In this document: one piece after another, positions 11,655 through 22,600 of the stretch
How the letters are laid out: the number at the start of each line of letters is the position of its first letter
How positions within the stretch are numbered: the stretch's first letter is position 1
Assembly: GCA_018135685.1 (NCBI GenBank)
Contig: JAENPR010000110.1
Span: 930,001 to 994,000 of the forward strand
Source: Themeda triandra
Lineage: Eukaryota > Streptophyta > Magnoliopsida > Poales > Poaceae
Length of the DNA: 64,000 nucleotides
Direction: 5' to 3'
Translations under genes and position numbers: made by a program
The notes under the pieces: generated by a model
Databases searched by the model: none
What the model saw: the letters and a program-made list of their open reading frames with translations, nothing else
Told to the model about the DNA's origin: nothing

Positions 11655-12587
11655 CAAGTACACTTGGGATTACGCTAAATTGGATGGTTCTGCCACAGCG
11701 CGGCGCCTAGCAAGGAATGGGGGTAGCACACAAAGCACTAGATGCGGCATAGTTTGGCATGCCTGATGACTCATGGACTTTGCTCTACACAATGATGTTG
11801 TGGAACACTAGCAGGGTTTGTTGCATAATCCAGCTCGGTTTAGTATATTTGGCGCCATATTTAGCTTCTATATTTAGACGTTGATTCAGCTCAATAAGTG
11901 GACCTGATCATGGGGGATCACAACATAGTTTGTACTAGCTAGACGCATGCAAGTTCATGCAGCGGCTTAGCTTTCTTTGAGTCGCGCGAACCTGTAGGAG
12001 GTTGTGTGGTGCATGGTGTGTTCAGAGTCTGTATATAAACAGAGTCTGTATATAAACCGCTGAATAGAGAATGAAAAGCACGGCAATTGTAGCACCAAAT
12101 ACACAGAGTTCTTCCAGTGACAGCGTTGAGTTCGTGTGTGTTTGTGTTGGTCCAGGCTACCTTCTCCGTCTCCGGCAAGCATCGCCGGCGAGAAGGAGGC
12201 AACAAGTGGTACTAGCTCCACGGCGTCACGCCATCAAGGATGCCACATGGACGGTCGGCTTCGCTTGAGTGCGGGAGCGGCTCCGGCAATCACGATCGCG
12301 GCCTGGTGATCCACTAGGTCGTGCGGGAGAACGGCGGCAGCGGGAAGTACCCAGTGCTGACCTAGACCAACTACTACAGTTCGGCGGGGATGATGCGGTT
12401 GAAACTGCAGGCGAGAGGACTGTGGGAGGCGGTGGCCATGGGCACCTTCGACTACATCGACGACCGCAACGCTCTGGAGGTGATCGCAGGGTGCCATCTC
12501 GAACAAGGCTACGACCAAGAACGATTAATAAATCAAAACAGGAGGTATATCATATACCACAACCACAATTTTTTCCTCCACCAATAG
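11655..12587 (+). pseudogene. decayed Ty1/copia fragment: LTR end, PBS and gag start
   Basis: A degenerate primer-binding site, TGGTACTAGCTCC, lies at 12208-12220 after a plausible LTR end (...GGCAACA). It is followed by a gag-like reading frame. The block MRLKLQARGLWEAV, then DYIDDRNALE, at about 12391-12480 is the typical N-terminal UBN2-type region of plant copia gag. An in-frame TAG near 12362 breaks it, and the similarity is lost after about 12505. The upstream part (11655-12204) would be the LTR; it carries a 17 bp tandem repeat near 12025-12057 with TATATAAA. Confidence 0.6.
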
Positions 12588-13312
12588 CAGCTTCAACAGC
12601 AACCCCAGATGCAATATTTGAGACGCTGAATTTTTTCAAGGCACCAACAACGGCACAACAGTTGTTCTTCACAATGACATCAAAAAAGATTGTCCATAAC
12701 AGCTATCCTGCAGTTGATATTATTATGCCAGCCACTAATGACAATGACAACAACATGCTGCTACATGACGTACAAGGCAACAACTGAGATAAAATTTTCA
12801 GAAAAACTATGAGCAACAATCAGAATAGCAAGATCAACCAACTAGAAAAGGAGGTAATACCAAAATTCCCTATAGAAAAAATCAGCAACACACGCAAAAG
12901 TAATACTAGAGAAGCTGCCTGGTAAATTGCCATAATTTGGAGATACAACTTGGACCATACTCAATGCAGCAGATGCAAAAATGTATACAATTCAGTTGCC
13001 TTTTGCCTTGATTAACAATGCAAAATACCTCACAGCATGGCTGGCCAACTCTGTGCCCTCAGCAAAAAGGTATGGACTATTTTATGCAATAAAATACTTG
13101 AGTCCATATACCTGACAGAAATACAGAAAGCAACAGACATGAAGTACTGTTGCCCACATAAACTTTAGCAGGCACACAACATCAACAGACACCACCAACC
13201 AGAGGAACATCTAGGGGAACCAGATGTCCGCTCCTCGGCTAAGATAAGAGACAATCCGTCCAGGACACCGTCGCCAGAAAAGTCAAACACCTCTTGTCAC
13301 TTTGACACATCA
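12588..13312. other. region without a recognised gene
   Basis: A frame at about 12530-12787 gives a Pro/Thr/Asn/Asp-rich protein segment, and the rest is interrupted by stops. It could be more of the decayed element. I recognise nothing in it. Confidence 0.4.
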
Positions 13313-13825
13313 CCGGGTAACAATTCATCAGCCATTGGCAATCATCCTTCTCAGTATGCCATCAACATCAACAAAGAAACCTTGCATGTGGCCGAACACT
13401 GTCGCTAATGGCGAGTTCACTCAGCACACAATGATCTTCAAAACAATATGCATGACAGTCTGCTCGACAAGCTACATCTCCTCATCAACAACGACTGCAC
13501 CACTACAAGAGTCATGCTCCATCCCTACATCGACACCAACAAAAGAGGCGCAAACCTCAACGTCATCACCATCAAAATCAATGGCTACCTCTAGCCCAGC
13601 AAAAGCCTCAACAACCCCGACGCCATATATCTCCACATCAACCTGACCACCGATAACATCGGCTGCAAGCCAGTATACACCAACTATGCCTACATCCACA
13701 ATGATATCCTTTACGGTCTAAAGTTCGCAGAGACTCACACGCCAGGGAGCATCGTTAGCAGTCTCACCAACCGACTCCAACTTCGTCGCGAGGACGCGCC
13801 GATCGAGGAAGAGGGAGTGTTGTAA
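13313..13825 (+). pseudogene. decayed coding stretch of unknown family
   Basis: One frame runs about 170 codons with only two stops (TAA near 13406, TAG at 13592) and an ordinary, non-repetitive composition. It includes QYAININKETLHVAEHC, DSLLDKLHLLINND, NPDAIYLHINLTTDNIG and NDILYGLKFAETHTPGS. It ends EEEGVL-stop, and the DNA there reads GAAGAGGGAG then TGTTGTAAC, which looks like a polypurine tract followed by an LTR start. I do not recognise the family. It may be the end of a retroelement ORF, or a captured or host gene remnant. Confidence 0.4.
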
Positions 13826-14572
13826 CAAGCATAACGACGGCCCAGCTGTATTGCGAAGAAATTGGGCCAACTCAGACCCGCGAGGAGGACGTCGACGTCA
13901 TGGAACGTGGCTAAGGGCGCCGCTGCGCTGAAGAGGAGGAAGGGCCGCCGCCCGCCGCCCACGCGCGAGCGTGCGCCCCAGGCGCCGCCTCTGCCTCTGC
14001 TGTGTTATTATCCCATTAATAAAGTATTTTCTATAATTAGTGAATGTAAAAATAAGGAAAGAGAATATTCACATGAATTCTCTAGAATTGCTAGGTCAAC
14101 CGGGCTATAAATATGCCCCAGGTGTAATCAGATATCTTACCTAGGTTAATCCACAGCGAGCACGATGTCGGAAACACCAACAACTACTCCATCCTCCCCT
14201 TCTCTCCACCTTCGCGTCATCTCAACGCAACGATCCTCGCCACTATGGAGGTCTCCACATTTCGATCTATGCTGGACATGGCGAAGCTATTATGAACAGT
14301 GAGAGAAACAAGGGCTTCATGGAAAACCCAAAGGTGTGAGATGGATCCTCACCGTTTTTTCTCACGGGAAGAAGAACGACCACCACGGATGGCACCGACG
14401 ATGGCGGCGGCGGCACCGAACCCTAGGCACTCTCCTTCTCCTTTCTTTTCTCCTTTTCTTTTCTCCATGGTCTCCGTTGGCGGTGCTTAAACTCACTTCT
14501 AACCCCGCCAACTTTAGTCTAGGCAACACTAAAATTCACCTAGAATAGGCCTCTACTCTAACTATTTCCACA
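13826..14572. other. unclassified LTR-like or intergenic sequence
   Basis: It contains a promoter-like GGCTATAAATATGCC at about 14103-14117 after an AT-rich stretch that starts TGTTATTATCCC. This may be a solo or truncated copia LTR. No duplicated ends were found. Confidence 0.35.
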
Positions 14573-15395
14573 GTGTGGTGCAGATTCTTTGTTTTGCAGG
14601 ACACACCTGAAATACACCCAAAATGGACCAAGACATGAAGAAAAACACTTGTGTAAAAACATCTTTTATTTTTGGTCCAAGCAAAACAAGAGAAAAAGAG
14701 GAGAAATCCAAGGTCGAGGCCAAACCAACCAGAATCACCAGCATGGGCCGACCAGGGGCCCAACAAGGAGGAAACCGACCAAAGCTGAAGGCCGGCGGGG
14801 CCCAGCCAGGCGCGACCGCGCCTGAGGCGCAAGCGCGCCCGTCTGAGCACGGCCCGGGCCCAGCTTTGGTTGGTCGGTTCGTTTGCCGCCTCTGATGGTC
14901 GGTTCGGGGGTGTTTTTGACATTTGCCCTGCGGAAACCGACCATCCCACTCCTATATAAGCATGGGCAAGCCTCCCCCCTTCAAAAAAAAACAATTCACT
15001 ATTCATTTTAGTTCTCACTCTTCACCATACCTCCATTCCACAAGTGTACAATAGAGAGAGTAGAGCCACTCTACCTAGCCTAGCTAGAATAGAAGTAAGG
15101 AGTGAGAGAGGAGCAAGAGTAGAGCATCTCTCCAAGAGAGCTCTCGGGAAGCTAGTCCCCCACGGGGCGGAGTGCCGGACTTGTCGGCTCCCTCCTCGCT
15201 TGTACCTCTACGACGTCTTGCTACTTGAAGTAAGACATCGTGTTTATCTTTCGGTAATACCTTTGAGTAAGCTATTCTTGCTTGTTAACTTCTTGCGGGT
15301 TCGTCGTTCGTCCTTGTGACGGAAGCTCTAGTAAGAGGACCCCTGATAGAGACGGGAGCTCCTGATCACCGCTAGAGTTGTAGCAACTGGCGTAG
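14573..15395 (-). repeat. left portion of a chromovirus 3' LTR split by the Sirevirus
   Basis: The Sirevirus duplicated ACGTG when it inserted, so 14573-15395 and 26203-26781 were contiguous. The right edge is a clear minus-strand LTR start (TGTAACGCTCC) beside a polypurine tract and a chromodomain fragment. The left edge is uncertain; I chose a TG at 14573, and it could lie elsewhere between 14000 and 14900. A plus-strand TATATAAG near 14953 is promoter-like, in the opposite sense to the element. Confidence 0.4.
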
Positions 15396-15400
15396 ACGTG
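15396..15400. repeat. target site duplication ACGTG (left)
   Basis: It immediately precedes the Sirevirus LTR start TGAAAGTCCC and is repeated at 26198-26202. Confidence 0.9.
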
Positions 15401-16189
15401 TGAAAGTCCCTAGTTTGGTTTTGGCTAATTGATGAAACCTAGGACTAACCTTGTTTATCTAAGTGGTTGATTTAGATAAAGGTTGTCCACATGATGAGCT
15501 TAATGCATATGAAGCATGACACGTGTCATGTGATCAAAGATGAAGATCAAGACGATGCTTGGCTCCATGGACCGGTGTTGAAGGTGAAGGGCTAGTCGAG
15601 GCTTCGGAGTGAAGGACCATGCGATGGTGAAGCTCGGGCAAGACTAGACGCCGATGGACCGATGCACGGTGAAGGGCAAGTGAAGTCGAGGTCGATGGAT
15701 CGAGACGGTCACATGATGGTGTGAAGTGTTCATATCATTTGGTGGAACAAAATGGGCTCAAGGCAAAGGTATAACCGATAGGGCCATTTTGTTTTGCACT
15801 CAAGACACCATAGAGGGTGTGAGTGGTTTAGGTTCGATAGCCGCACTATTAAGAGGGGAAGTCTTATCGGCTATTCGACGCACGGGTGCCACTAGGTAAA
15901 TTCTTGAAGTGCATTGCATGTAGGGCCTAGTGAGCTAACCTAACCTTTGGGAAATGTTTGTGAAAAGCTAACACACAAGCACATGGAGATGTACACTTGG
16001 TGGTGTTGGCACATTTACAAAGGTGGCATTTGGACGCGCTGTGGTTTGCAGGGTAGAGATGGGTTTGGGTCCCTCTCTTCCTCCCGCCGAGCCTGTGAAA
16101 TTTGGTTGAAATCATTCTATCTCTGTTGATCAAGTTGGTATACTTGTTGGATAGCATGTTGGAGAAGTTGGTGTCACGACACGGCGACG

Positions 16190-16545
16190 AAAAGACGGAG
16201 GCTGCGCCTGGCAGAGGCGCCGGACGCCGGGCGGACGCGTCCGGCGGGCGGCGGACGCCGACCAGAAAGTTTCTGGTTTTCGGCCGTTCGGCCGGGCGTC
16301 GGGCCGGACGCGGGCCGGACGCGCGCGGCGGACGCAGAGCGGTTACTGTGCTGCATCCGGCGCGTGTTGCGGCTCGGCACGGAGCAGGGGTTCTGACAGA
16401 AGGCGGCGGACGCCGCGCCGGACGCCGACGTGGCGGCACGTGGTTGGCCGCGGCGCCAACGGTCGTCTGGGGTGCGCGCGCGGGCTGAGGCGCCGGACGC
16501 GTCCGGCGGCCTGCGGCGGACGCGTCCGGCGCAGTGAATTTGCGC
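16190..16545 (+). repeat. GC-rich array of GGACGC / GGACGCGTCC motifs in 5' LTR
   Basis: About ten GGACGC motifs occur here, several inside the palindrome GGACGCGTCC, in a CpG-dense block ending about 40 bp upstream of the TATA box. Sirevirus LTRs are known for CG-rich inverted-repeat regions thought to act in cis, and this fits. The 3' LTR copy is at about 24830-25155. Confidence 0.75.
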
Positions 16546-16582
16546 CCCCGAGGGGGTAACGGCTAGTTTGAAGTGTTGGGTC

Positions 16583-16590
16583 TATAAATA
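16583..16590 (+). promoter_or_regulatory. TATA box of 5' LTR
   Basis: TATAAATA lies in the middle of the LTR just downstream of the GC-rich array and upstream of a pyrimidine-rich stretch, a normal place for an LTR promoter. The 3' LTR copy is at 25199-25206. Confidence 0.65.
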
Positions 16591-17582
16591 GATGGGAGGC
16601 CGGGCTTGGCTCCTCTCTTGGCTCTCCCAACTCATTCATTCATCCTTTGAGCTGAAGAAACACTCTCCCTCTCATCTCTCTTGCTTGATTGTGAATCCAA
16701 AGTGAGATTGAGAGATCACCTAGTGCATTGCATTGCTTGAGGGCATCTAGTGGCACTTGTGGGTGGTTTCGCCGGTGGATTTCTTGTTACTCTTGGAGAG
16801 TACCGCTCCTAGCCGGCTTGGAGATTGTTGAAGGCGTTGGCAAGAGAAGGTGATTGTTCTTGGCCACCTCCGGTTGCTTGTGAGAGGTTTGAGCTCACCT
16901 CGTGGGGATCACGAAGAGCATCCTAGTGGATTGCGCGTGTCGTTGAGTACCTCGCTTGAGAGTGGGTCTTGCGGTGCCTTGCGGGCGAGCCTTGAGGGGC
17001 TAGTGACTTGAGGGTCACACCGAAGAACCATCTAGGTGTTGGTCGACACAACCGGTGACATAGCTTGGCGGTGCCCAAGTGAACACCGGGTGAACAAAAA
17101 CAATTGTGTTCATCCTTGTCTCTCGGTGATTGGTTGTCATCGATTGTGTGTTGCCGATTGTGATCGATTGCTCGTTCTCTTGGTGATTGGCAACCTCGAC
17201 TCGACGCGTCGGTATAACAAGTCTCATCCTCTCTTGTATTACTTTGATTACATTCTTGCAAAGTAGAATTGCTTGCGTGGTCGGTCGGGAACCACATCTT
17301 GTGTAGACTAAATCCCGTGGGTAGAATTGCTTGTGTGGTCGGTCGGGAACCACTTCTTGTGTAGACTAAATCCCGTGGGTAGAACTCTTGATCACTAGTG
17401 GTAGCTTTTGTGTGTACTAGTGATCACCTACTAGAATTGCTTGGATAGGAGGCTTGCAACATCTAGTAGGCTAAGCAAAACTTGCTTTCCGTCGTTTGTG
17501 TATCTAACGAAGTTTGCTTAGTGAGTTTGTAGAAATTTTTATAGGCTATTCACCCCCCTCTAGCCATCTAGGACCTTACAAG

Positions 17583-17594
17583 TGGTATCGGAGC
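17583..17594 (+). other. primer-binding site of element A
   Basis: TGGTATCGGAGC starts two bases after the LTR end. It is one base from the canonical TGGTATCAGAGC complementary to initiator Met tRNA. Confidence 0.85.
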
Positions 17595-17640
17595 CGAGGT
17601 CACCGTTTTAGTGCAAGGCTTAACATCCTACGGTGTTAAG

Positions 17641-19680
17641 ATGGCTCAAATTGTGTTCAACCATGTTGGGGGCAAACCGCCTATGTTTGATGGAGTTAGC
17701 TCATTTGACCATTGGAGGAGAAAGATGATCATGTATCTCGGTTCGATACAAGAGAGAGTGTTGCAAGTTACATTGCATGACTATGCCATACTTGATAATG
17801 ATCATCTCACCGATGAAGACAAAGCCAACATCACATGCAATAGAATGGCTCTCAACACCCTATACAATGGCATTGATACAAAGGTGTTTGAGGGAATCAA
17901 GGATTTGGAGCTTGCAAGTGAAGTGTGGACTAGGTTGGGTGAGACCTATGAGGGCACCAAGGTTGTGAAGAGTGCCAAGCTATATGGACTCAAGAGTGAG
18001 TTCGAGAACTTCAAGAAGAAGGAGGATGAAACAATCATTGAAATGTTTCATCGTCTACAAGTGATTGTGAATGATCTCAAGAGTTTGGGGCACAAGACAA
18101 AAGATGAAGACTTTTGTCACAAGTTCTTGATTTGCTTGCCGAAGAGCTTCAAGATGTTGAAGCTAATGCTACAAAGAGATGGGCTTGAGAATAAGAAGCC
18201 AAATGATTTGCTTGGTGAAGTCTTGACATATGACAAGTTTGATCAAGATGATGAGAAGGTGGAGGAAGAGAAGAAGAAGAAGACCGTGGCATTCCAAGCC
18301 ACATCCTTCAAGGGCAAAGCACCAATCTTTGATGAAGAAGAAAACAATGAGGAAGATTGTGACTTTGAGATTGATGATGAGGCACTTGCTCTTGTAGTGA
18401 AGAAGATGGGACACATGTTCATCAAGAGAAGAGGCTTCAAGAGGAACAACTTCAAGAAGCAAGAGCAACCAAGAAAGTGCTTCAATTGTGATAGCACCGA
18501 GCTTCTACAAGCCGAATGCCCATATGAGAAGAAGAAGAACCACAACAAGGGCAAGTTTGAGAAGAAGAAGCATGAGGCCAAGATGACACTCAAGAAGGGC
18601 AAGAATGGTGCATTTGTGGTCACTTGGGAGAGTGACAATGATGATGAAGATGAGGATTCAAGCAACAAGGCTATGGCTTCCATCGCCATCAACAAGAAGT
18701 CTTCATTATTCTCTACATCACCATCATGCTTCATGGCCAAGGAAACAAAGGTACAATATGATGATAGTGATGATGATAGTGAGATGGAATATGCTCACGA
18801 TGTTGATAATGTTGATGATGATGATGATGAACCGACTAAGGATCAATTATATGACTTGATGCAAGAAACTAGAGATATAGCTATTGCCAAGGAAAAGGAG
18901 TGCAAGAAGCTTTCAATGAAAGTAGAAATACTTGAGAAAGCCCTAGGTGAGCTTATGACCACTCATGAGTGCCTAGTGGTAGACCATGAGAAACTTGGTG
19001 ATGCTCACTCTAAGCTTGAAAAGGCTCACTCACTTCTACTTGAGCAACAAGCAAAGAAAGTGGTGGTTGCATCATGTGATATAGGCCTTACTTGTGACAT
19101 CATTGATGAGTTATTTTATCAACCTATCATCATGACAAATGCTAACCCTTCTTGTAGCACATCATCCACCACCACCACCGACTCTATCTCCACTACTAGT
19201 GACGGCTTCACTTGTGATGCTACACTAATGGTAGAGAATGAGACCCTCAAGAAGGAGGTGGATGAGCTCACTCATGCCTTAGGCAAAGCCTATGGTGGTG
19301 AGGCCCGCTTGCTAAAGTGCTTGGGTAGCCAAAGGTTCTCTCTTAACAAAGAGGGATTGGGCTATAACCCCAAGAAGGGCAAGTCGGCCTTTGCAACTCC
19401 AAAGCCTAGCTTTGTGAAGAGCAATGGTCGGTTTTGCTATAGATGCAAGCAAGTTGGGCACCTAGAGCAAAATTGCAACAAGAAGCAACAAAACAAGAAA
19501 CTTGACAATGCTATATCTTTTGATTCTTGTTATGTGCTTACCAAGGGTGTGAAAGGTGTGCAAGCTAAGTTTGTTGGTACACCCATTGTTGGCCCAAAGA
19601 AGAAGGCTATTTGGGTACCAAAGAGCTTAGTTACTAACCTACAAGGACCCAAACAAAAATGGGTACCTAAGCTTCATTGA
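17641..19680 (+). CDS. gag: Sirevirus gag polyprotein, 679 aa
   Basis: This is the structural protein that packages the element RNA into virus-like particles in the cytoplasm. The start chosen is the first ATG (MAQIVFNHVGG); the frame extends a little upstream without an ATG. Residues about 20-170 form a UBN2-type copia gag region (FDHWRRKMIMYL, then EVWTRLGETYEGT). A first zinc knuckle at residue 280 is degenerate: CFNCDSTELLQAEC lacks the Gly-His. A second at residue 599 is a good CCHC (CYRCKQVGHLEQNC). Between them lie Lys-rich, acidic (DDDD) and coiled-coil-like segments, which give the long gag typical of sireviruses. It ends with TGA at 19678. Pol follows in a different frame 11 bases later. 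Confidence 0.9.
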   Translation: MAQIVFNHVGGKPPMFDGVSSFDHWRRKMIMYLGSIQERVLQVTLHDYAILDNDHLTDEDKANITCNRMALNTLYNGIDTKVFEGIKDLELASEVWTRLGETYEGTKVVKSAKLYGLKSEFENFKKKEDETIIEMFHRLQVIVNDLKSLGHKTKDEDFCHKFLICLPKSFKMLKLMLQRDGLENKKPNDLLGEVLTYDKFDQDDEKVEEEKKKKTVAFQATSFKGKAPIFDEEENNEEDCDFEIDDEALALVVKKMGHMFIKRRGFKRNNFKKQEQPRKCFNCDSTELLQAECPYEKKKNHNKGKFEKKKHEAKMTLKKGKNGAFVVTWESDNDDEDEDSSNKAMASIAINKKSSLFSTSPSCFMAKETKVQYDDSDDDSEMEYAHDVDNVDDDDDEPTKDQLYDLMQETRDIAIAKEKECKKLSMKVEILEKALGELMTTHECLVVDHEKLGDAHSKLEKAHSLLLEQQAKKVVVASCDIGLTCDIIDELFYQPIIMTNANPSCSTSSTTTTDSISTTSDGFTCDATLMVENETLKKEVDELTHALGKAYGGEARLLKCLGSQRFSLNKEGLGYNPKKGKSAFATPKPSFVKSNGRFCYRCKQVGHLEQNCNKKQQNKKLDNAISFDSCYVLTKGVKGVQAKFVGTPIVGPKKKAIWVPKSLVTNLQGPKQKWVPKLH

Positions 19681-19691
19681 TTTGCTTGTAG

Positions 19692-22600
19692 GTGAATTAT
19701 AAAGCCGGAGGAAGGCATTGGATTATTGATAGTGGGTGTTCTCAACACATGACCGGCACATCAAGAATGTTTGATTCAATTGAGAAGAATGATAGTGGCA
19801 TTGAGTCAATTACTTTTGGCAATAACAAGAAAGACAAGGTTGTTGGTTTGGGCAAGATTGCAATATCAAATGACATGAGTATCTCCAATGTGATGCTAGT
19901 TGAAAGCTTGGATTTCAATCTTCTCTCCGTGGCACAAATTTGTGATAGAGGCTACAAGTGCATATTTGGTGCAAATGATGTTGAGGTAGTTTCTCTTGAT
20001 GGCTCCAACTTGGTGTTCAAAGGCTTTAGATATGAGAATCTCTATCTTGTTGATTTCAACACTAGTGAAGCTTCTTTGACAACATGTTTGATATCAAAAT
20101 CAAGTTTGGGTTGGCTTTGGCATAGAAGGCTTGGGCATGTTGGCATGAAACAATTGAAGAAGCTCACACAACACAATCTTGTTGAAGGCTTGAAAGATGT
20201 TGTATTTGAGAAGGACAAGTTGTGTAGTGCATGTCAAGCCGGGAAGCAAGTTGGAAACTCACATCCAAAGAAGAGTATAATGAGTACATGCAAGGCATTT
20301 GAGTTATTGCACATGGATCTATTTGGCCCAACTACATACACAAGTATTGGTGGCAACAAGTATGGGTTTGTCATAGTGGATGACTTCACAAGATTTACAT
20401 GGGTATTCTTTCTTAGTGACAAGAGTGAAGTGTATGACACCTTCAAGACTTTTCTCACTAGAGTTCACAATGAGTTTGATATGAGAATCAAGAAAGTGAG
20501 GAGTGACAATGGGAGTGAATTCAAGAATACAAGGATGGAAGAATTGTGTGATCACTATGGCATTGGTCATCAATTCTCGGCCAAATACACTCCACAATCA
20601 AATGGCCTAGTTGAGAGGAAGAATAGAACATTGCTTGATATGGCTAGATCAATGCTTCATGAGTACAATGTTAGTCAATCATTTTGGGATGAAGCAATCA
20701 ACACGGCATGCTACTACATCAATAGGCTCTATTGTCATACCTTGTTAGAGAAGACCCCATATGAGCTACTTCATGGAAGAAAGCCCAACATTGGCTATTT
20801 TAGAGTGTTTGGTTGCAAATGCTATATCTTGAGGAAGGGCACTAGATTGGGGAAGTTTGAAAAGAGATGTGATGAAGGGTTCCTACTCGGTTATTCAACT
20901 ACAAGCAAAGCTTATAGAGTTTGGAACAATTCAAGTGGCATTAGAGAGGAAGTCCATGATGTGCAATTTGATGAAACCAATGGGTCACAAGATGAAGATG
21001 AGAATCTAGAAGATGTTGGTGGAACTCAATTGGTTGAAGCTATGAAGAACATGGACATTGGGGACATTAGAGCAAAGCAAGTGGTTGATGTGCAAGATGA
21101 TAAAGATGAAGTGCTCAATTCTCCATTGAGGCAAGCTAGCAATGCTCAAGTGCAAGATCATGGTGCTAGCTCATCCAATGAAGACAAGTCAAGTGATCAA
21201 CCAAGTTCAAGCAATCAAGTGCAAGTGCTACAACCACAACATGTTGCAAGAGATCACCCAATTGATAGTATTATTGGTGATATTAGAAGTGGTGTGCAAA
21301 CAAGATCAAGAGTGGCTATGATTTGTGAGTTTGCATCTTTTGTGTCAACCAAGGAACCAAAGAAAATTGAGGAAGCTTTGAATGATGCCGATTGGACCAT
21401 GGCAATGCAAGAAGAGCTCAACAACTTCACAAGAAATGATGTGTGGGAGTTAGTTGAGAGGCCGGAGGATCACAATGTCATTGGAACCAAATGGGTTTTC
21501 AAGAACAAGCAAGACCAAGATGGTGTTGTGATTAGAAACAAAGCAAGACTAGTTGCACAAGGCTATACTCAAGTTGAAGGTCTTGATTATGATGAGACAT
21601 ATGCTCCCGTGGCAAGATTGGAGGCAATAAGGATTCTATTGGCTTATGCATGTGCCCACAATATCAAGTTATATCAAATGGATGTCAAGAGTGCATTTCT
21701 CAATGGGATCATCAATGAGCTAGTATATGTTGAGCAACCTCCCGGTTTTGAAGATGAGAAGAGACCCAACCATGTGTACAAATTGAAGAAAGCTTTGTAT
21801 GGCTTGAAGCAAGCACCTAGAGCATGGTATGAGAGATTGAAGACTTTTCTTCACTCCAAAGGGTTCATTATGGGCAAGGTTGATACTACTCTATTCACCA
21901 AGAAGATTGGTAATGATCTCTTCATTGTGCAAATCTATGTTGATGATATCATCTTTGGATCAACCAATCAAGCATATTGTGAAGAATTTGGTGAAATGAT
22001 GGGAAATGAGTTTGACATGTCCATGATTGGTGAACTTAGCTATTTCCTTGGTCTTCAAGTCAAGCAATTGAAGAATGGGACATTTGTGAGTCAAGGGAAA
22101 TACATAAGGGACATGTTGAAGAAGTTTGGGATGCAAGATGCAAAGCCAATCTCAACTCCAATGGGCACCAATGGGAATCTTGATAGTGATCATGATGGCA
22201 ATATGGTGAATCAAAAGGAATATCGGTCTTTGATTGGAAGCCTACTCTATGTCACCGCATCAAGGCCGGATGTCATGTTTAGTGTTTGCATGTGTGCTAG
22301 ATATCAAGCCTCACCTAGAGAGAGTCATCTCACGGCCGCAAAGAGAATATTGAGGTACTTGAAGCAAACAAGAGATGTTGGATTGTGGTATCCCAAGGGG
22401 TCAAAGTTTGAATTGATTGGATATTCGGACTCCGACTATGGTGGTTGCAAGATCAATAGAAAGAGCACAAGTGGTACATGTCAACTTCTTGGAAGATCAC
22501 TTGTGTCATGGTCCTCAAAGAAACAAAATAGTGTGGCAATCTCTACCGCCGAAGCCGAATATGTTAGTGCGGGGAGTTGTTGTGCACAATTGCTTTGGAT

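Larger units (their letters stand above)
15401..17580 (+). repeat. 5' LTR of Sirevirus-like element A, 2180 bp
   Basis: It starts TGAAAGTCCC and ends ACCTTACA. Compared with the 3' LTR it lacks a 61 bp segment after about 16097 and has an extra 23 bp unit near 16500. The net 38 bp explains the length difference exactly. Confidence 0.95.

Noticed and set aside
15927..16639. Arg/Pro-rich frames in the Sirevirus LTRs (also 24506-25252)
   Set aside because: By-products of the GGACGC array, open in several frames on both strands.
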